A stretch of DNA of 5,839 bases, taken from assembly GCA_027016965.1 (NCBI GenBank), contig JALURI010000062.1:1-5839 (forward strand), given 5' to 3'. A program made the translations under genes and the position numbers. Below the pieces are notes generated by a model that was not told where the DNA came from, ran no database searches, and saw nothing but the letters and a program-made list of their open reading frames with translations. This DNA is from Geoglobus sp. Lineage in GTDB: Archaea; Halobacteriota; Archaeoglobi; Archaeoglobales; Archaeoglobaceae. Positions 1 through 4,898 of this stretch are shown here, piece by piece. Every line of letters begins with the position of its first letter. The first letter of the stretch is position 1.

Positions 1-776
1 CAAATGTGTCCCTTGGGATAGTGATGCCTGTTATGAAAGAAACAGGCATTGTAAACACTGAATTTGGTCAGAAGACATTGCTTGCAACCTTTCTGACCGA
101 TCTTATAACAATATCTCTGCTGTCAGGAATTGCAGTAAGCTTCAAATCTCCCGAATCTCCTCTTGAACTTCTCCTTCCTGTCATGATAGTTCCAGCATTC
201 ATCTTTGCATATTATCTGGGAAGGTACCTTATCTGGCACTTTCCAGACTTTATGGCAAGGTTCTTTGATGATCCAATGGAGCTGGGTGTGAGAGGTAGTT
301 TTGCCATAATGATCATATTTTCAGGTCTCGCATACATTCTTGGAAGCGAAACAATACTTGGAGCTTTTCTTGCTGGAGCGCTAATTTCAACGATATTTAG
401 AGGGGCAGGAAAGCTTGAGGAAAGCCTCATGGGCGTGGGATATGGAATTTTCATCCCCTTCTTTTTCATAAAGACCGGGGTAGACATTTACTACAGAATA
501 CCTGAGGTTACATTTTACCTGCCAGCAGTGCTTCTTGTAGCTGGAATCGCTGTGAAACTTTTACCATCTCTTATTTTCGCAGCAGACATGAAACCAGATC
601 AAGTGTTTGGTTTTGGTTTGCTCCAGAGTTCAAAGCTTGGCTTGACCTTAGCTGGAGCAGAGATTGCAAGGGAGATTGGTATGATATCTCCGGGAGAGGC
701 TGTGGGAATAGCAATATGGACGGTTGTGTCTGCTCTGCTTTTCCCAGTGTTGTTCAGATTCGTGGTGAGAACATGA
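1..776 (+). CDS. CPA2-type cation/proton antiporter, C-terminal part (5' end outside window)
   Basis: This is a partial membrane transporter. The frame is already open at base 3, so the N-terminal part, probably a little over 100 residues, lies outside the window, and the GTG at base 6 is internal rather than a start. The 256 visible residues are mostly hydrophobic, forming about seven or eight membrane segments. Family-like stretches are SLGIVMPVMKETG at the left edge, a membrane-embedded aspartate in FLTDLITISLL (visible residue 32, the place of the CPA2 ion-binding acid), LGAFLAGALIS, and a C-terminal GLLQSSKLGLTLAGAEIA segment. These match KefB/NapA-like sodium or potassium/proton exchangers, which swap cations for protons across the plasma membrane. 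No TrkA-N/RCK domain follows, since the protein ends in its last membrane helix. Its TGA overlaps the next gene's ATG (ATGA, 773-776), so the two are probably cotranscribed. The ion carried cannot be told. Confidence 0.85.
   Translation, partial: NVSLGIVMPVMKETGIVNTEFGQKTLLATFLTDLITISLLSGIAVSFKSPESPLELLLPVMIVPAFIFAYYLGRYLIWHFPDFMARFFDDPMELGVRGSFAIMIIFSGLAYILGSETILGAFLAGALISTIFRGAGKLEESLMGVGYGIFIPFFFIKTGVDIYYRIPEVTFYLPAVLLVAGIAVKLLPSLIFAADMKPDQVFGFGLLQSSKLGLTLAGAEIAREIGMISPGEAVGIAIWTVVSALLFPVLFRFVVRT
764..768 (+). promoter_or_regulatory. ribosome binding site deciding the start at 773
   Basis: GGTGA lies 4 nt before the ATG at 773 and matches the archaeal Shine-Dalgarno consensus. It supports ATG 773 over the in-frame ATG at 716, which would add 19 residues ahead of the FAD-binding strand and lies deep inside the antiporter gene. 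Confidence 0.6.
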
Positions 777-1990
777 AGATTGCTGTCATAGGTGCCGGAT
801 TGACTGGACTGAATGCGGCAAGAATTCTCTCGGAATACTGCAGGGTGGATGTTTTTGAAAGAGAAACTGTAGGAGGTCTTGCAGGTTCTGTTTTCATAAA
901 CAATTACTGGATTGAGGTGTTTTACCATCACTTTTTCAGAGGTGATGATTATCTTACCAGCCTTCTCAGGGATTTGAATCTTGACGGTAAAATTGTGTGG
1001 AAAACTGTCGGTGTTGGACAGGCATACAGCAGCAGGATTTACTCTCTCAGCACACCTCTCGACATCCTCGCCTACCCCGGAATGAGTCTGTCAGAGAAAC
1101 TGAGGCTGACAAAATTCACTCTATCTGCCAGAAAACGGAATTACCGGGAATTTGATGAGGTATCAATTATAGATGGTCTGAGGATGGATGCTGGAGATGA
1201 ACTGTTGAAAAAATTTTTCTTACCCCTTCTGAGGTCAAAGTTTGGTGAAAATTACATAGATGTAAGCTATGCATGGCTTCTTGCAAGAGTGACTCTGAGA
1301 TCAAACAGAAAGCTGAGAGGAGAGGAACTTGGATATCTTAGAGGAGGTTTCCATCAGCTTGTTGATCGTCTTTCATCGGAACTGAACATTATCAGGGAAA
1401 ATGCAAGAATTGTAAGATCTGGAAGCTGGGAGGTAAACGGCGAAAAATATGATGCTGTTCTGTTTACAGCACAGCTTCCAGATCTGAAGGATCTTCCAGA
1501 CAAGCTCAACATTTACCCGATTAAATACCAGAGCAGCATATGCCTTCTTCTTGGAATGAAGGAACCTTTCCACAACTCTCTTTACTGGGTGAACTACGAA
1601 AATGAGCCCTTTGGTGCCACGGTTGAGCACACGAACTTCATGCCTTTTGAAGACTACGGAGAGCATCTGGTTTATGTTGCATCATACACAACTCCTGAAA
1701 GACTGTATGGAGTGGGTGATGAAGAAATTTACCGGATGTATCTCAGATCTCTCACAAAATACGGTCTTGAAGAAAAGAGCATAAAATGGTGGAAGGTTTT
1801 CAGAGCAAAATACAGTGGTCCAATTTACGAAAGAGGATATTTGAAAAAAATTACCCCCTACAGGGTTTATCGTAATTTTTACATTGCCGGAATGACATCA
1901 GAGCCAAATTATCCTGAAAGAAGTATGAACGGCAGTCTGAGAGCTGGATATGAGGCTGCAAATGTAATCATAGAAGACCATCTCTCTTAG
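773..1990 (+). CDS. FAD/NAD(P)-binding oxidoreductase, HemY/amine-oxidase-like
   Basis: The gene encodes a 405-residue soluble flavoprotein. The N-terminus is a classic dinucleotide-binding fold: VIGAGLTGLNAARIL supplies the GxGxxG (G7, G9, G12), E29 in VFERE ends the second strand, and the GG doublet (VGGLAGS, about 33-39) follows. Near the C-terminus, FYIAGMTSEPNYPERSMNGS and the next residues form the second FAD contact expected in the protoporphyrinogen oxidase/amine oxidase/phytoene desaturase superfamily (COG1232-like). The EVFYHHFF segment (48-55) is typical of a subgroup often found near polysaccharide genes, but nothing here identifies the substrate. I chose ATG 773 because of the upstream GGTGA and because the fold begins at residue 2. 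It overlaps the antiporter by ATGA, suggesting translational coupling. Its last 23 bp overlap the convergent DUF1152 gene. The superfamily is secure; the reaction is unknown. Confidence 0.85.
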   Translation: MKIAVIGAGLTGLNAARILSEYCRVDVFERETVGGLAGSVFINNYWIEVFYHHFFRGDDYLTSLLRDLNLDGKIVWKTVGVGQAYSSRIYSLSTPLDILAYPGMSLSEKLRLTKFTLSARKRNYREFDEVSIIDGLRMDAGDELLKKFFLPLLRSKFGENYIDVSYAWLLARVTLRSNRKLRGEELGYLRGGFHQLVDRLSSELNIIRENARIVRSGSWEVNGEKYDAVLFTAQLPDLKDLPDKLNIYPIKYQSSICLLLGMKEPFHNSLYWVNYENEPFGATVEHTNFMPFEDYGEHLVYVASYTTPERLYGVGDEEIYRMYLRSLTKYGLEEKSIKWWKVFRAKYSGPIYERGYLKKITPYRVYRNFYIAGMTSEPNYPERSMNGSLRAGYEAANVIIEDHLS

Positions 1991-2879
1991 CCAGCTCTAT
2001 CTCAAGGTCGAGTTCTGTTTTTATTCCAAGTTCATTCAGAATCATATTTGCCTGATAAATGCTTTCTGTTTCCTCAAGCAGGCTTGCAATCTCGCTCTTT
2101 CTGTAAACATCATTAAGGTTAAGATAGAAAATAAGTGAGTTTAAAATTGATACATCAAGCCTGATCTCTCCCCACAGGAGGTGTTCACCGTAATAACCAC
2201 TTCTTGCCAGAGCAGGAATTTTGGAAGCTTCGCTTTCCACAGATCTCAAAAACTCAAGGAACTCATCACCCACCTCAACCATGCTTACACCCAGTATTGA
2301 TGAATGCATCTCTGAGAGATACCTTTCAATCAACTGTCTTTCAAGTTCACCATCACTTCCAAATCCCACAACTGCAAGGATGCTTTGGGATTCATTGAGT
2401 GTGGCAAGCATCATAGAGTCTGCAAGTGGACTGATCAGACTTGCTTCAAATCCTCTTCCAAGGGAATCTCCTCCAGCATCAACAGCAATTACCAGATCCA
2501 CGGAATTTTCTCGAATAAAATTTTTCAAATCCAGTTTAAGTGGTTTAACACCTCTTTTAATGCTCACAGCCAGTATTTTCACTCCGAGAAACTCTGCAAC
2601 CTGAGAAATTATCGGCTTTAGTTCTCCAATCGTTTCATTTCCTGAAATGTATCCAAGTGTCGAGCAAATCTTCCTGATGCCATTAATTTCATCTATGTCT
2701 CTTGGTCCGGGTTTTCTGTCTCTCCGATACCTTTCCCAGACAACGCCACCACATATGCATTCGACTCCAAATTTTTCAAAAAATTCTTTTACATATACTG
2801 CACTGATAACATCGCCTCCACCCCCCATCCCGATGATGAGAGCTTTATCTGCTTTCATTGCCACATCAATAATCTTCAT
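1968..2879 (-). CDS. DUF1152 family protein of unknown function
   Basis: This 303-residue protein matches the largely archaeal DUF1152 family by motifs: a glycine-rich nucleotide-type loop IGMGGGGDVISA (16-27), GGVVWER (44-50), DRKPGPRDIDEI (about 54-65), AVDAGGDSLGRGFEASLISP (132-151), and GFGSDGEL (172-179). The first strand plus Gly-rich loop and the two Asp-Gly motifs suggest binding of a phosphate-containing ligand, but no activity is established for the family as far as I know. The C-terminal third is helical and less conserved. The start at 2879 (ATG) has no clear Shine-Dalgarno, but a BRE/TATA element lies about 28 nt upstream on the minus strand, consistent with a leaderless message. 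An in-frame ATG seven codons later is a possible alternative start. The gene is divergent from cdrS-ftsZ2 and convergent with the FAD gene. Confidence 0.85.
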   Translation of the reverse strand: MKIIDVAMKADKALIIGMGGGGDVISAVYVKEFFEKFGVECICGGVVWERYRRDRKPGPRDIDEINGIRKICSTLGYISGNETIGELKPIISQVAEFLGVKILAVSIKRGVKPLKLDLKNFIRENSVDLVIAVDAGGDSLGRGFEASLISPLADSMMLATLNESQSILAVVGFGSDGELERQLIERYLSEMHSSILGVSMVEVGDEFLEFLRSVESEASKIPALARSGYYGEHLLWGEIRLDVSILNSLIFYLNLNDVYRKSEIASLLEETESIYQANMILNELGIKTELDLEIELAKRDGLL

Positions 2880-2902
2880 ACACGTGAGAAAATCAGAAAT
2901 GG

Positions 2903-2916
2903 TAAAATACTTTTGG
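2903..2916 (-). promoter_or_regulatory. BRE/TATA promoter of the DUF1152 gene
   Basis: Read on the minus strand, CCAAAAGTATTTTA is a good archaeal BRE plus TATA-like box. Its TATA part is centred about 28 nt before the ATG at 2879, the spacing expected if transcription starts at or next to the start codon. The lack of a Shine-Dalgarno agrees with a leaderless message. Confidence 0.45.
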
Positions 2917-2926
2917 ACATATCAAT
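2911..2926. repeat. 16-bp element, copy 1 (TTTTGGACATATCAAT)
   Basis: This copy differs at one position from the element at 4853-4868 beside the trmO promoter (A here, G there). It abuts the TATA box of the DUF1152 promoter on its upstream side. A shorter version, GGACATCAAT (3021-3030), lies just after the cdrS TATA box. The core GACATATC is an imperfect palindrome, so it may be a regulator site; which protein binds it is unknown. Confidence 0.4.
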
Positions 2927-3003
2927 TGTACCTCAGGAACTGGATTCGATGCAAGGCTGAAATTAACCTGGACATGAAAAAATTTCTCATTATCATTTCT
3001 TTA

Positions 3004-3017
3004 GAAAATTTTTTATA
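3004..3017 (+). promoter_or_regulatory. BRE/TATA promoter of the cdrS-ftsZ2 operon
   Basis: GAAAAT followed by TTTTTATA (3010-3017) is a strong archaeal BRE/TATA pair. With the usual spacing of about 26 nt from the TATA centre, transcription should start near 3040. That leaves a leader of roughly 110 nt before the cdrS ATG, long for an archaeal message. Confidence 0.6.
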
Positions 3018-3032
3018 GGTGGACATCAATAT

Positions 3033-3047
3033 GACATTGTCGGACAA
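3033..3047. promoter_or_regulatory. overlapping palindromes at the predicted start site; candidate RHH operator
   Basis: GACATTGTC (3033-3041) is GACA and TGTC around one T; TTGTCGGACAA (3037-3047) is a 5-bp inverted repeat around one G. The two share the TGTC half-site, giving alternating GACA, TGTC, GACA. RHH repressors commonly bind short tandem palindromes, and an RHH gene lies directly downstream, so autoregulation by the CdrS-like protein is a reasonable inference. The position over the predicted start site would suit repression. Confidence 0.4.
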
Positions 3048-3148
3048 ATGGTGGATGATGTAACACCCTTGGCATCCATAGGGTGGCGGCGGGAAGACAT
3101 GGGAGGACGACTGTCCTCCCCTTATTCATATGGAAGGGGTTGGAAAGG
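3040..3148 (+). ncRNA. structured 5' leader of cdrS-ftsZ2 mRNA
   Basis: The predicted leader is clearly richer in G and C than its surroundings and contains two good hairpins. The first pairs CACCCT (3064-3069) with AGGGTG (3080-3085), with an inner GG/CC pair around CAT. The second pairs GGGAGGAC (3101-3108) with GTCCTCCC (3113-3120), eight perfect pairs closed by GACT. A third possible pairing, CCCCTT (3118-3123) with AAGGGG (3134-3139), would use three bases of the second hairpin and would cover the likely cdrS ribosome site, so hairpins two and three exclude each other. In AT-rich thermophile genomes, local GC-rich blocks often mark structured RNA. I recognise no known riboswitch. The start is inferred from the TATA box. 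Confidence 0.4.
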
Positions 3149-3152
3149 ATGA
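3048..3152 (+). CDS. possible 34-residue leader ORF upstream of cdrS
   Basis: An ATG at 3048 opens a 34-codon frame beginning MVDDVTPLASIGWRREDMGG and ending in a tyrosine, glycine and tryptophan-rich stretch ([10 protein letters not shown]). Its TGA (3150-3152) overlaps the cdrS ATG as ATGA, the arrangement also used by cdrS/ftsZ2 and by the antiporter/FAD gene pair. The ATG is only about 8 nt after the predicted transcription start, so it could be read almost leaderless; a second in-frame ATG at 3099 follows a purine-rich GGCGGGAAG. Against it: CGG, CGG and CGA codons are unlike the AGA-rich neighbours, the same bases form strong hairpins, and an ATGA overlap arises easily because cdrS begins ATGA. 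It may be a coupled leader peptide, a small protein, or chance. I do not recognise the sequence. Confidence 0.28.
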   Translation: MVDDVTPLASIGWRREDMGGRLSSPYSYGRGWKG

Positions 3153-3337
3153 AAAAGATATCAATAAGAATCACAGAACAACAGTACGAATTTCTCGAAT
3201 CCCTCGTAGCATCGGGGGATTATGCAAACATAAGTGAGGTAATCAGAGAAGCACTGAGGCTCTTTATGAACAAGAAAAAGAAGGAGATTAAAGAGCTTAT
3301 TGGAGATGAAATAAAGTGGATGGGGGAGAATGTATGA
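3149..3337 (+). CDS. cdrS: CdrS-like ribbon-helix-helix transcription regulator
   Basis: This 62-residue protein is a ribbon-helix-helix DNA-binding domain: a basic beta strand KKISIRI (2-8), helix A from about 10 to 22 ([13 protein letters not shown]), a turn GDYANIS, and helix B from about 29 to 41 ([12 protein letters not shown]), then a lysine-rich helical tail. Such proteins bind operator DNA as dimers through the paired strands. In haloarchaea the RHH protein CdrS is encoded directly upstream of ftsZ2 and controls it and cell division; the same order and size here support that name. I chose ATG 3149 because the RHH fold begins at residue 2 and AAGGGG (3134-3139) precedes it by 9 nt; the frame is open back to a GTG at 3083, but that extension would run through the leader hairpins. 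Its stop overlaps the ftsZ2 start (ATGA, 3334-3337), giving translational coupling. The fold is secure; the regulatory role is inferred from context. Confidence 0.85.
   Translation: MKKISIRITEQQYEFLESLVASGDYANISEVIREALRLFMNKKKKEIKELIGDEIKWMGENV
3322..3328 (+). promoter_or_regulatory. ribosome binding site deciding the ftsZ2 start at 3334
   Basis: GGGGGAG inside the last cdrS codons lies 5 nt before ATG 3334. It favours this ATG over the GTG at 3316, which precedes the purine run and would add six residues. Confidence 0.55.
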
Positions 3338-4488
3338 AGTCTTTTATAAGGGAAGCACAGGAGTTTTATAGGAGAGAACTGGATACGAGAAGGGATAACT
3401 TCTCAATTGAGGAATTTGGAACACCGAATATAGTTGTTGTTGGATGTGGTGGAAGTGGAAACAATACAATAAATAGGCTGAAAAACATAGGTGTCGATGG
3501 AGTTACAACGATTGCAGTAAACACAGACAGACAGCATCTTGAAATGATAAAGGCTGACAAAAAGGTGCTGATAGGCAGAAGCATAACAAAGGGACTTGGA
3601 GCAGGTGGATATCCTGAAATTGGGAGAAAAGCTGCAGAACTTGCCAGAGGAACATTGGAAGACCTTCTTGCAGGATCGAATCTGGTATTTGTCTGCGCGG
3701 GTCTTGGTGGAGGTACCGGAACTGGATCGGCTCCTGTTATTGCTGAGGTTGCAAAAAAGCAGGGTGCAATAGTTATCGGGATGGTGCAGACACCCTTCAA
3801 GGTTGAAAGAGCAAGAATTGACAAGGCAAAAGAGGGCTTAACAGAGTTGAAAGAGCATGCAGATACGGTCATAGTTCTTGACAACAACAAACTTGTAGAG
3901 TACGTTCCGAATCTCCCAATTGAACAGGCTTTTAGTGTGATGGATCAAATTATATCAGAGACCATCAAGGGAATGACAGATACAATCACAAAGCCATCTC
4001 TCATGAATATTGATTTTGCCGATGTCAGAGCTATAATGGAGCATGGTGGAGTTGCGGTTATGCTGGTTGGAGAAGCAAAATCCCAGAAAAAGGCAAATGA
4101 GGTTGTCAGAGACTGTCTGTCACATCCTCTCTTGGAGGTAGATTACAGGGGTGCCACAGGAGCCCTGATACACATAACAGGCGGACCCGATCTGACAATA
4201 AAGGAGGCTGAGGAAATAGTCAATGATCTGACATTTGAGATATCGGACAGTGCAATGGTGATCTGGGGAGCGAGAATTTCCAAGGAGTTTGAGGGGCTTG
4301 TGAGAGTTACAGCAATAATGACCGGAGTGCATCCAAAAAGGGTATTTAAGGAGGAAGAAGAGTTTGGATATTATTCGTCCAGCAGCAATAATGGAAGAAA
4401 AGTCATGAACAGTATCCACTCGCCTCCTGTAAGGAGTAATATCCCGGCAATGGTTGCCAAAAATTACAACGGAATAGATGTCCTTTAA
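3334..4488 (+). CDS. ftsZ2: cell division GTPase FtsZ2
   Basis: The gene encodes a 384-residue tubulin/FtsZ homologue that polymerises with GTP into the division ring at mid-cell. After a charged N-terminal extension of about 30 residues come the nucleotide-binding glycine loop [12 protein letters not shown] (34-45), the tubulin signature GGGTGTG (125-131), and the T7 catalytic loop NIDFAD (225-230, with N225, D227 and D230), all intact, so an active GTPase is expected. [40 protein letters not shown] and VIWGARI resemble the FtsZ2 rather than FtsZ1 paralogue of euryarchaea. The core ends near residue 338 and is followed by an acidic, serine/asparagine-rich tail of about 46 residues closing with GIDVL, a likely docking peptide for an anchor such as SepF. 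It is the second gene of a cdrS-ftsZ2 operon with an ATGA overlap. Oligo-T tracts follow the stop. Confidence 0.95.
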   Translation: MKSFIREAQEFYRRELDTRRDNFSIEEFGTPNIVVVGCGGSGNNTINRLKNIGVDGVTTIAVNTDRQHLEMIKADKKVLIGRSITKGLGAGGYPEIGRKAAELARGTLEDLLAGSNLVFVCAGLGGGTGTGSAPVIAEVAKKQGAIVIGMVQTPFKVERARIDKAKEGLTELKEHADTVIVLDNNKLVEYVPNLPIEQAFSVMDQIISETIKGMTDTITKPSLMNIDFADVRAIMEHGGVAVMLVGEAKSQKKANEVVRDCLSHPLLEVDYRGATGALIHITGGPDLTIKEAEEIVNDLTFEISDSAMVIWGARISKEFEGLVRVTAIMTGVHPKRVFKEEEEFGYYSSSSNNGRKVMNSIHSPPVRSNIPAMVAKNYNGIDVL

Positions 4489-4497
4489 TTTTTTAAG
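4489..4497 (+). promoter_or_regulatory. possible TATA box of the MTH1187-type gene
   Basis: TTTTTTAAG is centred about 26 nt before the ATG at 4519, the spacing of a leaderless archaeal promoter, and there is no Shine-Dalgarno before that ATG. The match to the TATA consensus is only fair, and the same bases could serve as the ftsZ2 terminator. Confidence 0.3.
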
Positions 4498-4518
4498 CTG
4501 AGAAACTTTTCTTTTTTT
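4489..4518 (+). terminator. oligo-T terminator region after ftsZ2
   Basis: T6 (4489-4494) follows the ftsZ2 stop directly and T7 (4512-4518) ends right at the next start codon. Archaeal RNA polymerase stops at such tracts without needing a hairpin, and none is visible here. Some read-through into the next gene is possible. Confidence 0.4.
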
Positions 4519-4827
4519 ATGATTGCCGAAATATCTGTGGTTCCCGTGGGTTCTGGAGAATCTCTCAGCAGATATATTGCTGAAGCCATAAAGGTGATCG
4601 AGAATAGCGGAAACAGATATGAGCTTTCTTCCATGGGGACCATTATTGAAGTTCAGAACTATCTGGAACTGGGAGAACTGCTTGAAAATATCAATAACGT
4701 CCTTATCTCCATGGGGGTAAAAAGAGTTTACATAGTTGTTAAAACCGATTTCAGAGTTGAAGGTGGAAGCATCGAGCAAAAAAAGATATCTGTCATAGAA
4801 AAGCTTGAAGAATCAGGAAAGTCCTAA
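4519..4827 (+). CDS. MTH1187-type thiamine-binding protein (PF01910, formerly DUF77)
   Basis: This 102-residue protein has the usual length and motif order of the MTH1187/YkoF-like family: an N-terminal strand with a conserved turn (ISVVPVGSGESLSRYIAEAIKVI, 5-27), the segment SGNRYELSSMGTIIE (30-44) typical of the ligand pocket, and a C-terminal RVYIVVKTDFRVEGG (69-83). Family members form ferredoxin-like oligomers and some bind thiamine or related ligands; their cellular task in archaea is not settled. The ATG at 4519 is preceded by T7 and no ribosome site, so the message may be leaderless. It lies 30 nt after ftsZ2 on the same strand; whether it shares that transcript depends on how well the oligo-T tracts terminate. 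A hairpin terminator follows, so it is probably the last gene of its unit. Nothing in the sequence ties it to division. Confidence 0.8.
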   Translation: MIAEISVVPVGSGESLSRYIAEAIKVIENSGNRYELSSMGTIIEVQNYLELGELLENINNVLISMGVKRVYIVVKTDFRVEGGSIEQKKISVIEKLEESGKS

Positions 4828-4834
4828 CCAACTC

Positions 4835-4850
4835 AGCCTTCAGGCTTTTT
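4835..4850 (+). terminator. hairpin plus oligo-T terminator
   Basis: AGCCT (4835-4839) pairs with AGGCT (4842-4846), realistically as four pairs with a TTCA loop, followed at once by five T residues. It sits 7 nt after the stop of the thiamine-binding gene and separates it from the trmO promoter. The stem is short, so the T run may do most of the work. Confidence 0.45.
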
Positions 4851-4852
4851 GA

Positions 4853-4868
4853 TTTTGGACATGTCAAT
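4853..4868. repeat. 16-bp element, copy 2 (TTTTGGACATGTCAAT)
   Basis: This is one base different from the element at 2911-2926. The core GACATGTC (4858-4865) is a perfect 8-bp palindrome and sits directly upstream of the trmO TATA box. It uses the same GACA/TGTC half-sites seen at the cdrS start site, hinting at a common regulator. Confidence 0.4.
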
Positions 4869-4869
4869 G

Positions 4870-4876
4870 TATATAT
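4870..4876 (+). promoter_or_regulatory. TATA box of trmO
   Basis: TATATAT is centred about 26 nt before the trmO ATG at 4899. With no Shine-Dalgarno between them, this points to transcription starting at or near the start codon (leaderless message). Confidence 0.6.
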
Positions 4877-4898
4877 CAGAGCGTTCAGTAGAATTTTC

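Larger units (their letters stand above)
2880..3148. other. divergent intergenic region between DUF1152 and cdrS
   Basis: This is the only sizeable stretch without a firm gene. From left to right it holds the minus-strand promoter of the DUF1152 gene (2903-2916), a GGACAT-containing 16-bp element (2911-2926), about 75 bp of AT-rich sequence in which I see only one more GGACAT (2970-2975), the plus-strand promoter of cdrS-ftsZ2 (3004-3017), overlapping GACA/TGTC palindromes at the predicted start site (3033-3047), and a GC-rich hairpin-bearing leader up to the cdrS start. The possible ORF at 3048-3152 lies in this leader. Confidence 0.7.

Noticed and set aside
716..772. Upstream ATG for the FAD oxidoreductase
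   Set aside because: Would add 19 unrelated residues inside the antiporter gene; ATG 773 has a good GGTGA and starts the fold.
2941..2960. GGATTCGATGC resembling a tRNA T-arm or attachment site
   Set aside because: No acceptor, anticodon or D-arm pairing around it, and no integrase or repeated copy in the window.
2647..3018. Plus-strand ORF of 123 codons opposite DUF1152 and into the intergenic region
   Set aside because: Mostly the antisense of conserved DUF1152 motifs; the rest is AT-rich promoter DNA read as protein.
3055..3061. ATGATGT resembling box C of a C/D box guide RNA
   Set aside because: Only six of seven bases fit and no CTGA box D follows at a suitable distance.
3083..3148. 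In-frame GTG extension adding 22 residues to the RHH protein
   Set aside because: The extension runs through the 8-bp hairpin, shows no RHH-family similarity, and the fold starts right at ATG 3149 with a candidate ribosome site before it.
3366..3890. 174-codon minus-strand ORF inside ftsZ2
   Set aside because: Antisense shadow of a strongly conserved gene; the translation is low-complexity Ser/Pro/Thr-rich and matches no family.
4120..4779. 219-codon minus-strand ORF across ftsZ2 and the thiamine-binding gene
   Set aside because: Both plus-strand genes have clear family motifs here; the antisense product resembles nothing and has no promoter that I can see.
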